Assembly: GCA_021613535.1 (NCBI GenBank)
Contig: CP075492.1
Coordinates: 1,798,001-1,862,000, forward strand
DNA from: Adineta vaga
Taxonomy: Eukaryota; Rotifera
Direction of reading: 5' to 3'
Length of the DNA stretch: 64,000 bases
Shown here: positions 23,269 to 33,000 of the stretch, in pieces
Position numbering within the stretch: the first letter of the stretch is position 1
How the letters are laid out: each line of letters starts with the position of its first letter
Position numbers and translations under genes: made by a program
Notes under the pieces: model-generated
Told to the model about the DNA's origin: nothing
What the model saw: only the letters and a program-made list of their open reading frames with translations
The model's database searches: none

Positions 23269-23763
23269 TTAACTTCGAATAACCTCTTTGAACTTATGCC
23301 AAATTGGATTATCTAGTAGAGATACGTACTTTGCTGAAGCTATTGGCATGCAACAAAAGTCTTTGATGAATTTACATTGACCAATTGTTAATCCTTCGAT
23401 CATATGTTTCCTGTTATGAGCTCGACTTTTATCAAATATAAGGTAACCATTGCTAATACATAATCGATTTGCTGTTGGTGCTAATGTATTGACAATCCAT
23501 TCATTTCCTATTTCGTTCCTTACACCTGCAATATCCCTAAGTTTTCGATCAGTAGGTGTCAGAGTTATATAAGGAATTGCTTGAGATCCATTAATAGGAC
23601 CAATAAAATCATAACGTTCAGCATAAGCGGATGATTTTTCTACAATAACGAATGGTTGCTGTCCAAGAACAACAAATGTATGACGAGGAAGTATAATTGC
23701 GTAGCTTGCAATTTCATCGATAAATATCTTCGAATTTAGCAATATCAGTCTAATTTTGACCAT
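23269..23763 (-). pseudogene. DDE transposase fragment (Tc1/mariner- or IS630-like)
   Basis: 164 codons reading FVVLGQQPFVIVEKSSAY, FIGPINGSQAIPY, LIFDKSRAHNRKHM and LDNPIWHKFKEVI. The pattern of a beta-strand Asp (LIFDKSRAHN) followed about 40 residues later by LDNPIWHxFKE matches the C-terminal half of IS630/Tc1-type DDE superfamily transposases that I recall as common in bdelloids. The first catalytic Asp and the helix-turn-helix are absent. The apparent ATG at 23763 lies five bases from a telomere-like foldback, so the 5' part was lost or replaced there. Confidence 0.55.
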
Positions 23764-23768
23764 CTACT

Positions 23769-23824
23769 AAGGGTGTGGGTGTGGATAAAGACTGAACACA
23801 CACCCACACCCACCCCACACCCAC
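23769..23824. repeat. Telomere-like GT/AC foldback repeat at a transposase breakpoint
   Basis: AAGGGTGTGGGTGTGG on the left, then a long C-rich right arm built of CACCCACACCCA and CCCCACACCCA. It abuts the truncated transposase. A second isolated arm (CCGCACCCACACCCTCAC) lies at 23990-24006. Confidence 0.75.
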
Positions 23825-23825
23825 T

Positions 23826-23940
23826 CGAAAACCGAAGCAGCCGAAAAAAATCTGAGTAGTTATTTATTGATTTGATGTCGCTTTAAGTAGCTTTGAATCA
23901 ATAGTACCCAATCAGACTTTTTCGGCTGCTTCGGTTTTCG
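23826..23940. repeat. Foldback element with perfect 23-bp arms
   Basis: Left arm 23826-23848 begins CGAAAACCGAAGCAGCCG and right arm 23918-23940 is its exact reverse complement, ending CGGCTGCTTCGGTTTTCG. Imperfect complementarity continues inward (TTATTTATTGATT versus AATCAATAGTACC). A MITE-like hairpin; no clear target duplication found. Confidence 0.7.
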
Positions 23941-24006
23941 GCTATATTGTCGGCTTTTTATGATGACCCCCGCAACCAACACTAATATCCGCACCCACAC
24001 CCTCAC

Positions 24007-24516
24007 TTTCACTCTTAGGACTCTGAAAGTCGAAAGTCTGATAGTTTTCTAACAAAATGTAGGAAAACCAAAATAATTTTAATTTCCCCTGTAACATATA
24101 CATTCGTTGTGTTTTATTACATATTAGATGTAGTTATTACCGTAAGACCATTAAGATGAGGCAATTATACAATCGACACTCAGCTTCTTTGTGATTATGA
24201 CAAATGCATATAACATACGATGTGCGTCATTTTTCTCCGTTCTTCATGCCACATTTATGATAGTTATATCGCTTAGATACTTACCACTATGCTGTCAAAA
24301 GCGACAGAAAAATAAAGAAAAATAAATTTCTTCTTTTCAATGCTGGTAAATATTGTGCTTTACGCAAGTATCGTTTTCCTTTTTTTCCTTCGGGACATTA
24401 TTTCTTGCTTTTTTTTTAAAATTATTATCGTTATCGAATACTCGTAAAAAAATTCTTCGAGAAAGATCTACGAAACGAAAAAGTAGAGAATCTTACTTTC
24501 GTTATTAGCAAGAAAG
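24007..24516. other. Upstream flank of the ART gene
   Basis: No gene. AT-rich leader and presumed promoter of the following ART gene. Nothing specific recognised. Confidence 0.4.
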
Positions 24517-25425
24517 ATGACAGATAATGGAGACGAAAACATTTACAGCCGTTTTATCGACGCTAGTGAAGAACCTATGCGCTTTCAACATGTTGTCGAA
24601 GGTTATCAAAGTTTACCGTTGAGGTCTCTTGAAGAGACCCTTCAGGATATCAAGAAAATACTGGTCGAGCCTCCTAACATGTTCAATATACCCAAAGCAA
24701 ACAGTAAGATGTTACCGAACGGTCTCAATGTCGACGAAATTAACGCTATTTACCTCTATACATTATCGGTGAATACATTTTTTTACAAAAAACTTAATCG
24801 TGCCCTACGTTCAGGAGATCGAAATATGCTTCAACCATGGCACAGCTACCTAAAACTCCTTTGTACTGCATTACAGAAATTACCTTCGACAAAAGCTACG
24901 GTCTGGCGAGGAGCTTGCTTTGATTTGACTGACCAGTACAATAGCAACGAATGTGTAACATGGTACGGATTTAGTTCGTGCACAAGAAGCGCAGCTTCTG
25001 TGGAAAAGTTCCTTAATAAATCGAAAACGCGTACATTGTTCCGTATCGAGAGTATTGCGGGAAAGGATTTACAAGATTTTTCTGACGAGCACGAAATCCT
25101 TTTGTTGCCTTATTCTTGTTTTTGTGTCACGGGTGTAGCAAAAGCAAGCGATGGGTTGAACATTGTCGATTTAAAAGAAACAGAGAACTCGTTTCCGCCA
25201 ATTGATGCGCCTTTCGATGCTACTGCAGCTCTCTCAGGTGTTTTCATATCATTCTTATCCACCATCCCTCGATTCATCGCGTGTGGTTCCACGTATTTGC
25301 CATGTCCTATAGGTAAGGGAATCACAACACTGTTTGACAATTCAAGACCAAAAGGATTGACAAGGTCTCCAACTACAATAAAACAATCAGAAGGTAAAAT
25401 AGTACTGTATTTCTGTAATTTGTAA
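24517..25425 (+). CDS. ADP-ribosyltransferase (ART) domain protein, second copy
   Basis: 302 codons in one frame from ATG 24517. Catalytic signature: VWRGA (Arg), FSSCT (Ser) and EHEILLLP (ExE), preceded by the family-typical LPNGLNVDEINAIYLYT and followed by LNIVDLKET. Less polar in the N-terminus than its paralogue at 12525, and only about 45% similar by impression. There is a possible 75-bp in-frame intron (about 25237-25313, TCAG|GTGTTT to CCTATAG). It can be retained without changing frame, so the C-terminal length is uncertain. A further donor (GAAG|GTAAAA at 25394) suggests more 3' exon, now interrupted by the 489-bp element at 25490. Probably an intracellular mono-ADP-ribosyltransferase. 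Confidence 0.82.
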   Translation: MTDNGDENIYSRFIDASEEPMRFQHVVEGYQSLPLRSLEETLQDIKKILVEPPNMFNIPKANSKMLPNGLNVDEINAIYLYTLSVNTFFYKKLNRALRSGDRNMLQPWHSYLKLLCTALQKLPSTKATVWRGACFDLTDQYNSNECVTWYGFSSCTRSAASVEKFLNKSKTRTLFRIESIAGKDLQDFSDEHEILLLPYSCFCVTGVAKASDGLNIVDLKETENSFPPIDAPFDATAALSGVFISFLSTIPRFIACGSTYLPCPIGKGITTLFDNSRPKGLTRSPTTIKQSEGKIVLYFCNL

Positions 25426-25489
25426 ATTTTTCTCTGATATTTCTCCATGTAATATGTGGTACTATGAAAATCATATGATGCATTGTAGC

Positions 25490-25978
25490 TGGACATGCAC
25501 CAAACCCAAACTCAAACCCAAACCGTTTGGGAGTTTGGTTTGGATATATGAGTTTGAGTTTGGGATTGGGTTTGGGTTGGAGTTTGGGTTTGAGCTTGGG
25601 TAAAATATCGGGATCTATCAAATCGCCTGGATTTTGGTATGATTCTTTTCTTTGAAGTCGCCTCTCTTCATTGCAAATACTTGTTTGTATATGTCAACAA
25701 GCCAAAATATATACTCTTCCTTAGCATTATCAAGGGGGAGATAGTATGAATCCAACACTTGAAAATATGAAGCATCGATGCACGTTTTGATTGTGAATAT
25801 ATGCAAACAAGTATTTGCAATGAAGAGAGGCGACTTCAAAGAAAAGAATCATACCAAAATCCAGGCGATTTGATAGATCCCGATATTTTACCCAAGCCCA
25901 AACCCAAACCCAAACTCAAACTCAATCACAATACCCAAACTCTCCAAACCCAAACAGTTTCGGTTTGGTGCATGTCTA
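25490..25978. mobile_element. Non-autonomous hAT-like foldback element (489 bp) with 8-bp TSD
   Basis: Flanked by perfect 8-bp direct repeats ATTGTAGC at 25482-25489 and 25979-25986. Termini TGGACATGCACCAAAC and GTTTGGTGCATGTCTA are inverted with one mismatch. Nearly the whole element folds: arms of about 200 and 180 bp include the perfect complement around AAATACTTGTTTG and CAAACAAGTATTT, separated by about 100 bases. The arms are rich in GTTTGGG/CCCAAAC iterations. Eight-base duplications are typical of hAT transposons. No transposase inside, so it would move in trans. Confidence 0.85.
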
Positions 25979-26354
25979 ATTGTAGCGATCGCCAGAAAAT
26001 TACATGTATTTTTAGGTATCAAACTAATTTCTAAAGTTCGGATCTATCCTTTCAAACATCCTTGATACTCAAACTAGTTCGTATGCACCTAATCCCAATA
26101 GTTTTGTTTGAGGGTGCTTCGAAAGGTGTCGATGGGTTTATTTCGATTTTAGGAAGACTCCGATAATAATTAATTATAATGGAGATAATCACCACTATGG
26201 GTCTTGTATGGTACTGCCATAACGAACATAATGGAAATTATCACTATTATGGCAACCATACCTAAAGTCCATAATGTGTAGAATTTCTATGATGGAAATT
26301 GGGAAATGGTCGATTATGTCGATTACAGCAGTAATATCTAAAGTCCGCTTTATT

Positions 26355-26411
26355 CAGTGGCGGAACCAGGATATGTAGCTAGGGGGGCTGAGCCCCCCGG
26401 CTCCGCCACTG
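26355..26411. mobile_element. 57-bp hAT-like micro-element with 8-bp TSD
   Basis: Direct repeats GCTTTATT at 26347-26354 and 26412-26419 flank an element with terminal inverted repeats CAGTGGCGGAACC and GGCTCCGCCACTG. A central palindrome GGGGGGCTGAGCCCCCC is also present. The CAGTGGCGGA terminus is hAT-like, and the related sequence at 6416 is a longer copy. Very GC-rich in AT-rich surroundings. Confidence 0.8.
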
Positions 26412-26419
26412 GCTTTATT

Positions 26420-27450
26420 CTTCCCTACAGCTATCATACAAATGAATTTCCCTGAAAACGGTATAACGCATCATATCTTATATTGTGAATTTTATGATAA
26501 ATATGGTAAAAAATGACGCTGATTAGCACTGCCAAGGTGAATTCCATTTCTTAATGATAGCGAGGGTACCTTCCTTGAGGTGTATGAAGGCGATCATGTC
26601 AAAGAGTGAGGACAGACGATTGTGTCCACGATGTTCGTTCTTGCTACCTTACAGTCTTCTTATATAGATGTACTGAAAAATGAATCTTCTAAAAATTGTT
26701 ATAGAATGCCGAAGTACTGGAATTAGCAACGTACGCAACTGAAACTTATACCTTAAGGTCTTGAGACACGTGGTATTAGTATACGTATCTCTTAAATGAA
26801 ACTTTCGGTTCAGTTTTATAACTATTATTATGTTCTAAGAAAAGATAGAACACATATCGAGTATGTCTAAGCTTTTTCTTCCTTTATCTTTTATTTATAT
26901 GGGGATCGGGATTCAATAAGCACAGTTAAATTAATTTTTTCTTTTAAACACAATGAGCATTAATCGATTCCAAAAATCTTTAGTATAAGTCCAACAAGCT
27001 GCTAGTTGAAACTTATGTAAAATCGCTTTTGTTTCGGAACATATCGTAAAGATGAGAATCGGGTTATTGAAGACAATTATGGCCTCTTGCCATTATCTAC
27101 GGCCTTTGATGAAAATTATCTAGTGATATGGACACTAAGGCGTATACCACTGTAATAGAAACGTGAAGATCATGTATATTTGAGAATGAGTTCTGATAAG
27201 TGTGAGAATTTCTATTGAAGAACATTTATAAACGAAAGTACGTTGAACTTTCGTATAGCGAATACTCCAAATTAAGTACCTATTACAATACCTATCGCTT
27301 AAAATGAACCAATTTTTCTCTATATGTCGCTTTTTTTCTAATGTCTTCCGGAATTAACAAAGGTTATAGAAATTATAAAGATATGAAATATCAAACCACT
27401 GTCAGACTATGACTGAGCTTTGGAAATATACAAAGAATATAGTTAATGAA
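26420..27450. other. Intergenic, no gene seen
   Basis: No supported coding region. Just before the 57-bp element, at about 26160-26330, an ATAATGGAGATAATCACCACTATGG-like theme recurs in diverged form, hinting at an old repeat. Confidence 0.4.
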
Positions 27451-27456
27451 GCTGAG

Positions 27457-27840
27457 TCAAGGGGGAAAAAGCGAAAAGTCGGTACTCCAGTATACTCTTT
27501 GTACTCCCTCGATAAGTTATCAGTATCCTTGAAATTTTTCTTATTGTTTTCAAGTTCACCAGTGACCAGTGGTACAGTGCACCCGCTGGAGTACAATGTA
27601 ACTAACACTAGCGAGCAGAAAGCCTCAAATACTCCAAAATACTCCAGTTTCGAAGTATCATGGAGTATTTGAACATTTTTATTTGCTAGGTTTATTTGCA
27701 TTGTACTCCAGCGGTTGCACTGTAACACTGATCACCAGTGGACTTGAAAATACTGAAAAACCTCTCAAGAATACTCATAATTTATCGCGGGAGTACAAAG
27801 AGTATACTGGAGTACCGACTTTTCGCTTTTTCCCCCTTGA
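27457..27840. mobile_element. 384-bp near-palindromic element with 6-bp TSD
   Basis: Target duplication GCTGAG at 27451-27456 and 27841-27846. Terminal inverted repeats start TCAAGGGGGAAAAAGCGAAA and continue perfectly for about 52 bases, through GTACTCCAGTATACTCTTTG. Inner parts are also complementary (ACCAGTGG...CGCTGGAGTACAATG against CATTGTACTCCAGCG...CCAGTGG), so the whole element is one long imperfect hairpin. No coding capacity. Superfamily not recognised; the TSD length and long arms argue against hAT or Tc1/mariner. Confidence 0.85.
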
Positions 27841-27972
27841 GCTGAGTACATAAATTGTATTTCTGCTGTAAATTGACTTCTGTTCGCCAATGTTTTAAGT
27901 CCATATTGAACAAGAGAGACTGATTACTCTGGCTTGTAGTCTCAACAAACTAGTCTTCTTTTCTTCATTTAG

Positions 27973-28378
27973 CTAATACTCACAAATTATCAGCTTGCAA
28001 CCAATCAAACAATGAGCGAATAATTGTTTTTATTATCGGACACATATTACCGATCTCTGAGTCTGCTGAAGAGATCGCGCAATTTGAACCATGCGAGACG
28101 ACTGTTGAGTTTGTTCGTGCTGTAGCTGAATTGGATCCGGCTGCACTTTTCTACGTGTTTGCTTCGGAACAACCATCTGACCAAATTATGTCGTACAGTC
28201 GTTTGCTTCGATATTATTGTCTTTCGAAACCATCTGAGGAAGAAGGTCAACTATTTAAAAGTAATCAGGATCGAATTACCATTTTATCTTCCAGTGATCG
28301 TTTCATTAGTGAACTTTATGAAGATTTGGGCCAGTATTATAGAAATCAAGCACAAGATGCTTTATTTGACCGTCATAG
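27973..28378 (+). pseudogene. Host gene, 5' part of an exon split by the LTR element
   Basis: After a plausible acceptor (TTCTTTTCTTCATTTAG) the frame reads NNERIIVFIIGHILPISES, then VRAVAELDPAALFYVFASEQ and ISELYEDLGQYYRNQAQDAL, up to the codons for RHS. There the 5' LTR begins. The same frame resumes after the 3' LTR. The layout (a strand-helix domain, then a helical segment) recalls the N-terminal domain of the ART-TPR protein, but this is tentative. No start codon was identified upstream. Known function: none. Confidence 0.65.
28374..28378 (+). repeat. Target-site duplication, left copy (CATAG)
   Basis: CATAG immediately before the 5' LTR is repeated immediately after the 3' LTR at 36868-36872. 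Five-base duplications are normal for Ty3/gypsy and retroviral integrases. Confidence 0.9.
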
Positions 28379-28548
28379 TGTGACCAATCACACTATATCT
28401 CTCTTGGGACAGGTCACCAATTAGACATAATGCATCTTTCTTCCTTTGTAACAGAATGCATGTATTGTTCTTGTGTGAAGGAAGAAGTCAGTGGATATTT
28501 GAAATAAAGTAAACGGAAGTAGCAAGCTAGGCTAAATAAACCGTTACA
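28379..28548 (+). repeat. 5' LTR (170 bp)
   Basis: Begins TGTGACC and ends TTACA, so it has TG...CA termini. Same as 36698-36867 base for base by eye. Contains AATAAA-type signals near the 3' end (GAAATAAAG, CTAAATAAACC). No clear TATA box named. Confidence 0.95.
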
Positions 28549-28550
28549 TC

Positions 28551-28568
28551 TGGCGACCCTGACAGTCA
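28551..28568 (+). other. Primer-binding site
   Basis: TGGCGACCCTGACAGTCA starts two bases after the 5' LTR. TGG pairs with the CCA end of a tRNA. Similar TGGCGACC sites are used by some insect gypsy-group elements; the tRNA could not be identified without a tRNA set. Confidence 0.75.
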
Positions 28569-28652
28569 TACCTGTAAAATTGAACGAATTATATTTCTTT
28601 GGTACACGTACTAAGAATTCACAATAATTAATTTAAATCCTTATCTAAATCA

Positions 28653-30038
28653 ATGCCAGGCGACGAAACAAAAGTTACAATGACACTAGAAGAAGCAATA
28701 AAAGAAATACGGTCGATGCAGCTGCAACACAACTCCAACATTAAGGAGACAGAAGATGCAATCGAAGGACTTCGATCCAAAATTACTGAGAGCAACGATG
28801 AAACTAGCAAAAAAATGGAAACAGAACTTCAGAATATCAACAAGCAATTAACATCTCAAATAACATCAGTCCAGACTCACATTGACACGACATTCACAAA
28901 TCTTAGACAAGAAGTGGCCAAATGCATGGTCGAAGAGATTCAAAAACTTAAAAGCGAAAAACAGACGACACAAGTCGAACCAAACGATCAATTGACAACA
29001 TTGATACAAGAAGTAAAAGAAATGAAGCGCGACATAGCAGATATCAGGAACCTCCAATCAAACGATGATCATGTACAACAGCTCGACAGCCATCCAAATG
29101 TTGTGTTATTCTCGTCAACGTCCAAACAATTTCAACAAGATCAAAACACCCCATCACCAACATTAAATAACGATGTATTATCCATTCACTCAAACTCGTC
29201 GGTACTTAACAATAGCCGACCACAGACAATATTTCTTCCCACTTCAACAAATGCACCTGTTTTCTATGGAAAGCCAACAGACCGTCCGTGGCAATTTCTT
29301 ATCCGCATCGAAGAATATACAGAAACAGTTCACATGTGGGGAGAAGATTTATTATTACGCGGAATATCACAATTTTTAAAAGATACAGCACTCGATTGGT
29401 ATTGTCAATTACGTAGCTGTAACTGTCTACCAAGAACATGGACAGAATTTAAACAAGCATTTGTTAAACAATTTAATTCACCAATTAGAATTGCACAACA
29501 AATCCAACAATGGAAAGAATGTAACCAAAACCAAGATGAAACAATAAATGAATTTATTATACGTTTACGGGCCCTATGGGTCGAACAATTTCCTCAAGAA
29601 ATAGAATCCGACTTAATCAAGCATCTTTTCTGCAAAATGCGACCTGACATATTGAATATTATGGGATGTCCAAAAAGCAATTCCTTACAAGAAATCTTAA
29701 CTGAAGCACAAAGAGTTGAAGAAATCATTTATCATCGTCAAAAACAATATAATACAGGTAAACGGACATTTACGAATTCGAACTATAATAATAACAATAA
29801 TAATAACTATTATAAAAACAACAATTCTACATCCAAAACAAACGAATGGTCACAAACAAATAATAATGGTTCAGATAAGAATGGCCGTCAACAAACCCAA
29901 GCAAATCAAGGAAGTCAACAACAAAAGGTATGCTATTACTGTGGCAAATATAATCATCAATCACGCGACTGCTGGTACAAGAAACAAAGCAGTACCGCCG
30001 ACTCCGAACAAACAACATCAGCTTCAAAAAACGAATAA
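28653..30038 (+). CDS. gag: Gag polyprotein with zinc knuckle
   Basis: 461 residues from ATG 28653. Residues about 1-130 are charged and heptad-like (predicted coiled coil). About 200-370 matches the gypsy-group capsid region (FYGKPTDRPWQFLIRIEEY, then TALDWYCQL and FKQAFVKQFN). Near residue 427 lies a CCHC zinc knuckle, C-x2-C-x4-H-x4-C (CYYCGKYNHQSRDC), for RNA binding. Asn-rich tracts precede the knuckle. Ends at TAA 30036. The last codons contain the slippery heptamer that allows translation into pol. Structural protein of the virus-like particle. Confidence 0.93.
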   Translation: MPGDETKVTMTLEEAIKEIRSMQLQHNSNIKETEDAIEGLRSKITESNDETSKKMETELQNINKQLTSQITSVQTHIDTTFTNLRQEVAKCMVEEIQKLKSEKQTTQVEPNDQLTTLIQEVKEMKRDIADIRNLQSNDDHVQQLDSHPNVVLFSSTSKQFQQDQNTPSPTLNNDVLSIHSNSSVLNNSRPQTIFLPTSTNAPVFYGKPTDRPWQFLIRIEEYTETVHMWGEDLLLRGISQFLKDTALDWYCQLRSCNCLPRTWTEFKQAFVKQFNSPIRIAQQIQQWKECNQNQDETINEFIIRLRALWVEQFPQEIESDLIKHLFCKMRPDILNIMGCPKSNSLQEILTEAQRVEEIIYHRQKQYNTGKRTFTNSNYNNNNNNNYYKNNNSTSKTNEWSQTNNNGSDKNGRQQTQANQGSQQQKVCYYCGKYNHQSRDCWYKKQSSTADSEQTTSASKNE

Positions 30039-30071
30039 GGAGTCTCCAAGGGACGGGCCAAAGAGACTCCT
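30026..30071 (+). promoter_or_regulatory. Programmed -1 frameshift signal between gag and pol
   Basis: Slippery heptamer A-AAA-AAC at 30026-30032 is in exactly the gag phase required for -1 slippage. After a 5-base spacer comes a perfect 9-bp stem, AGGAGTCTC (30038-30046) with GAGACTCCT (30063-30071), around a 16-base loop. The gag stop TAA at 30036 is only four bases beyond the heptamer. Slipping enters the pol frame, which is open without stops up to the first pol ATG at 30182 and beyond. This fits the classic retroviral signal of heptamer, spacer and stem, so Gag-Pol is probably made by -1 frameshifting. Confidence 0.85.
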
Positions 30072-33000
30072 CAAACCAATCAACCAATTCTACCCGTCTC
30101 ACACCACAACTTCACACAATCCAAACCTCATTCACTAACACACTAACTATTCAAGGCAATGTAGGTGGTATCCCAACTACTATGCTTATCGACACCGGAT
30201 CATCATTAACACTTATTAATTCATATTTGTTATCACAATTTGACGCACACATTCGAAAATATCTTCGTCCACCACCGAAAAATATTCAACTTCAATTAAC
30301 CGACAAATCACCATTATATATCAATCACACATTAAGAGTCCCAATCACTATTGACAACATTACACATTACTATACCGTTTACGTCGTTCCTCGCCTCGGA
30401 CGCCACTGCATAATAGGAAACAACTTTATCAAACAGAATAATCTACAAATTGACGGAGGACAACAGCGCGTATATTATCAACGACGTATGTTAACAAGAA
30501 ATCATCACGCACAACCATCTACTGGTGAAACTGAAAAACTTAACCAAAGTCAATCAACTACCAACCTAATCAGAAAAATAGATCAAGCACAACAAACTAC
30601 CAATGAAACTGAAGATGCTGATCAAGCACAACAATCTATCGACAAAAATGAAAATACTGATGAAATACAACCAATGGATAATAAATTATCCAAAGTCAAC
30701 GAAGCTGAATACATATTATACGCTGTTGAACAGGTGATAATACCACCCTATCACGTATGTAACATTAACGTAAAACCAACTGTTCCATTCGCTTCCACAG
30801 AAGACAATGAAGACGACGAATATGAACTCTGCACTTATAGTCGTAATAACAGAGAACATCAGAAAACACCACTCGTCGCAAATGGAATTATCTCACCGAA
30901 AGAACATCTTCAAATTCAAACAGCAAATATATCCAAAGCAACAATCATTATTTCAGCGGGCCAAAAACTTGCAACCATGTCACGAATGAATTCACAACAA
31001 TTATATGCCATTAATCACCTAACAACAGCTAACAAGAAACAAGCGACAACGATACATGAAACTAAAGACAATGTTGATCTTTCTAATACTGATTTAACCA
31101 ACGACCAAAAAGAAAAATTAGAAGAACTATTAGAAAAGTATTCGGACGTATTCACGAACAAACCAGGAAAAACAACAAAATTAAAACATGAAATACATAT
31201 TAAAGAAGGCACTAGACCGATTAATGCACCACCTTATCGATGTGCTCCAAACAGACGACAAATTATAGAAGATAATATTACTGAAATGCTTAAAGAAAAA
31301 ATAATTACTCCATCTAACAGTCCATGGGCATCTCCCGTCGTATTAGCACCCAAGAAAGACGGCACGTTACGTTTTTGCATTGATTATCGCAAACTCAACG
31401 CTGTTACAGTTAGAGATGCTTACCCTATTCCAAGAGTCGACGACACACTTGATGCTCTCGACGAAGCAAAATTTATTTCTACACTCGATCTTCGATCAGG
31501 ATATTGGCAAGTAGAAATGGATCCTGAAAGCCAAGCAATGACAGCATTTATTAGTCACAAAGGCCTTTATGAATTTAAAGTAATGCCATATGGATTAATG
31601 AACGCACCTGCTACGTTTCAACGCCTGATGGATATTGTTCTTGCCGGTCTTAAATGGAAATCCTGTCTTGTATATATCGATGATGTTATTATATATTCAT
31701 CGAATTTTAATCAACATATTAATGATTTAACAGAAGTATTTGATGCATTACGAAACGCCAAATTAACTTTAAAAGCATCTAAATGTCATTTTTGCCGTAA
31801 TGAAATTAAATATTTAGGTCATATCATAACCAAACAAGGTATTAAACCTGATCCAGATCTTGTTGCATCTGTAACAAAATTTCCAAGACCACAAAAACTA
31901 AAAGACGTACAAGCATTTCTGGGTCTTACTGGTTATTATCGGCGATTTATACAAAATTACGCAAAAATAGCAGAACCATTGCTCAAACAAATTCGACATC
32001 ACAAGAATACCAAAAATACAAATTATCACATAACATGGAATGATGAATGTGAACAAGCATTTGAAATATTAAAACAAAAGTTAATTTGTAATCCAATCAT
32101 GAATACACCAAATTTTCAACAACCATTTATTCTCGAATTAGATGCTTGTGCATACGGCTTAGGTGCTGTTCTTGCTCAAGAATATGATAATCAAAAATTC
32201 GTTATTGCATATGCAAGCCGTACATTATCATCAGCTGAACGCAACTATAGTGCTACAGAACGAGAAGCCCTTGCAATAGTTTGGGCAACAAAACATTACC
32301 GTCCGTACATCGAAGGAATGGAAATAATTGTTCGTAGTGATTGTCAAGCCCTTCAATGGCTCAAAGAAGCAAAAGATATTACTGGTCGTTTAGCTCGATG
32401 GGCAATGCATCTTGCAGCATTTCAAATTAAAGAAATAAAATACAAACCAGGTTCTGCCAATACCAATTCAGATTCGTTATCTAGATATCCACAAGAATCA
32501 ACATCAAACAATCACGATGAAGTTACAGAAATTGAAGCAATTATTAATATTTGGGAAAATACAAATATGTTAGATGACATTAGACAAGAACAACAAAAAG
32601 ATACAAAATTAAGATCTATTATTCATGATCTTCGAGCAAGTGGTGCACCAACACTTAGTCCAATACGTTCACCATACGTACTCGTCAATGATCTATTATA
32701 CAAAATTCGCAATACTATTAAAAATCAAGATCACCGGATTATTAGCAATAAACATCTTCTTGTTATTCCAGCATCAATGAGAAAGAAACTTATTGAATGG
32801 GCCCATGATCATCCAATGGCTGGACACGCAGGTCGAACAAAGACGATACATCGATTATCATCCCGGGTGTTCTGGCCAGCACTTCGAAAGGACGTTTATA
32901 AATATGTCCAAGGATGCATCCCATGTCAACAATTTAAATACAATACTCAGCCATTATCAATGCCAATGCAACTGCACATGGTAACAGAACCATGGCACAC

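Noticed and set aside
25373-26034. Open frames rich in KPKPKLK inside the 489-bp element
   Set aside because: They come from translating CCCAAA iterations of the foldback arms and are mirrored on both strands.
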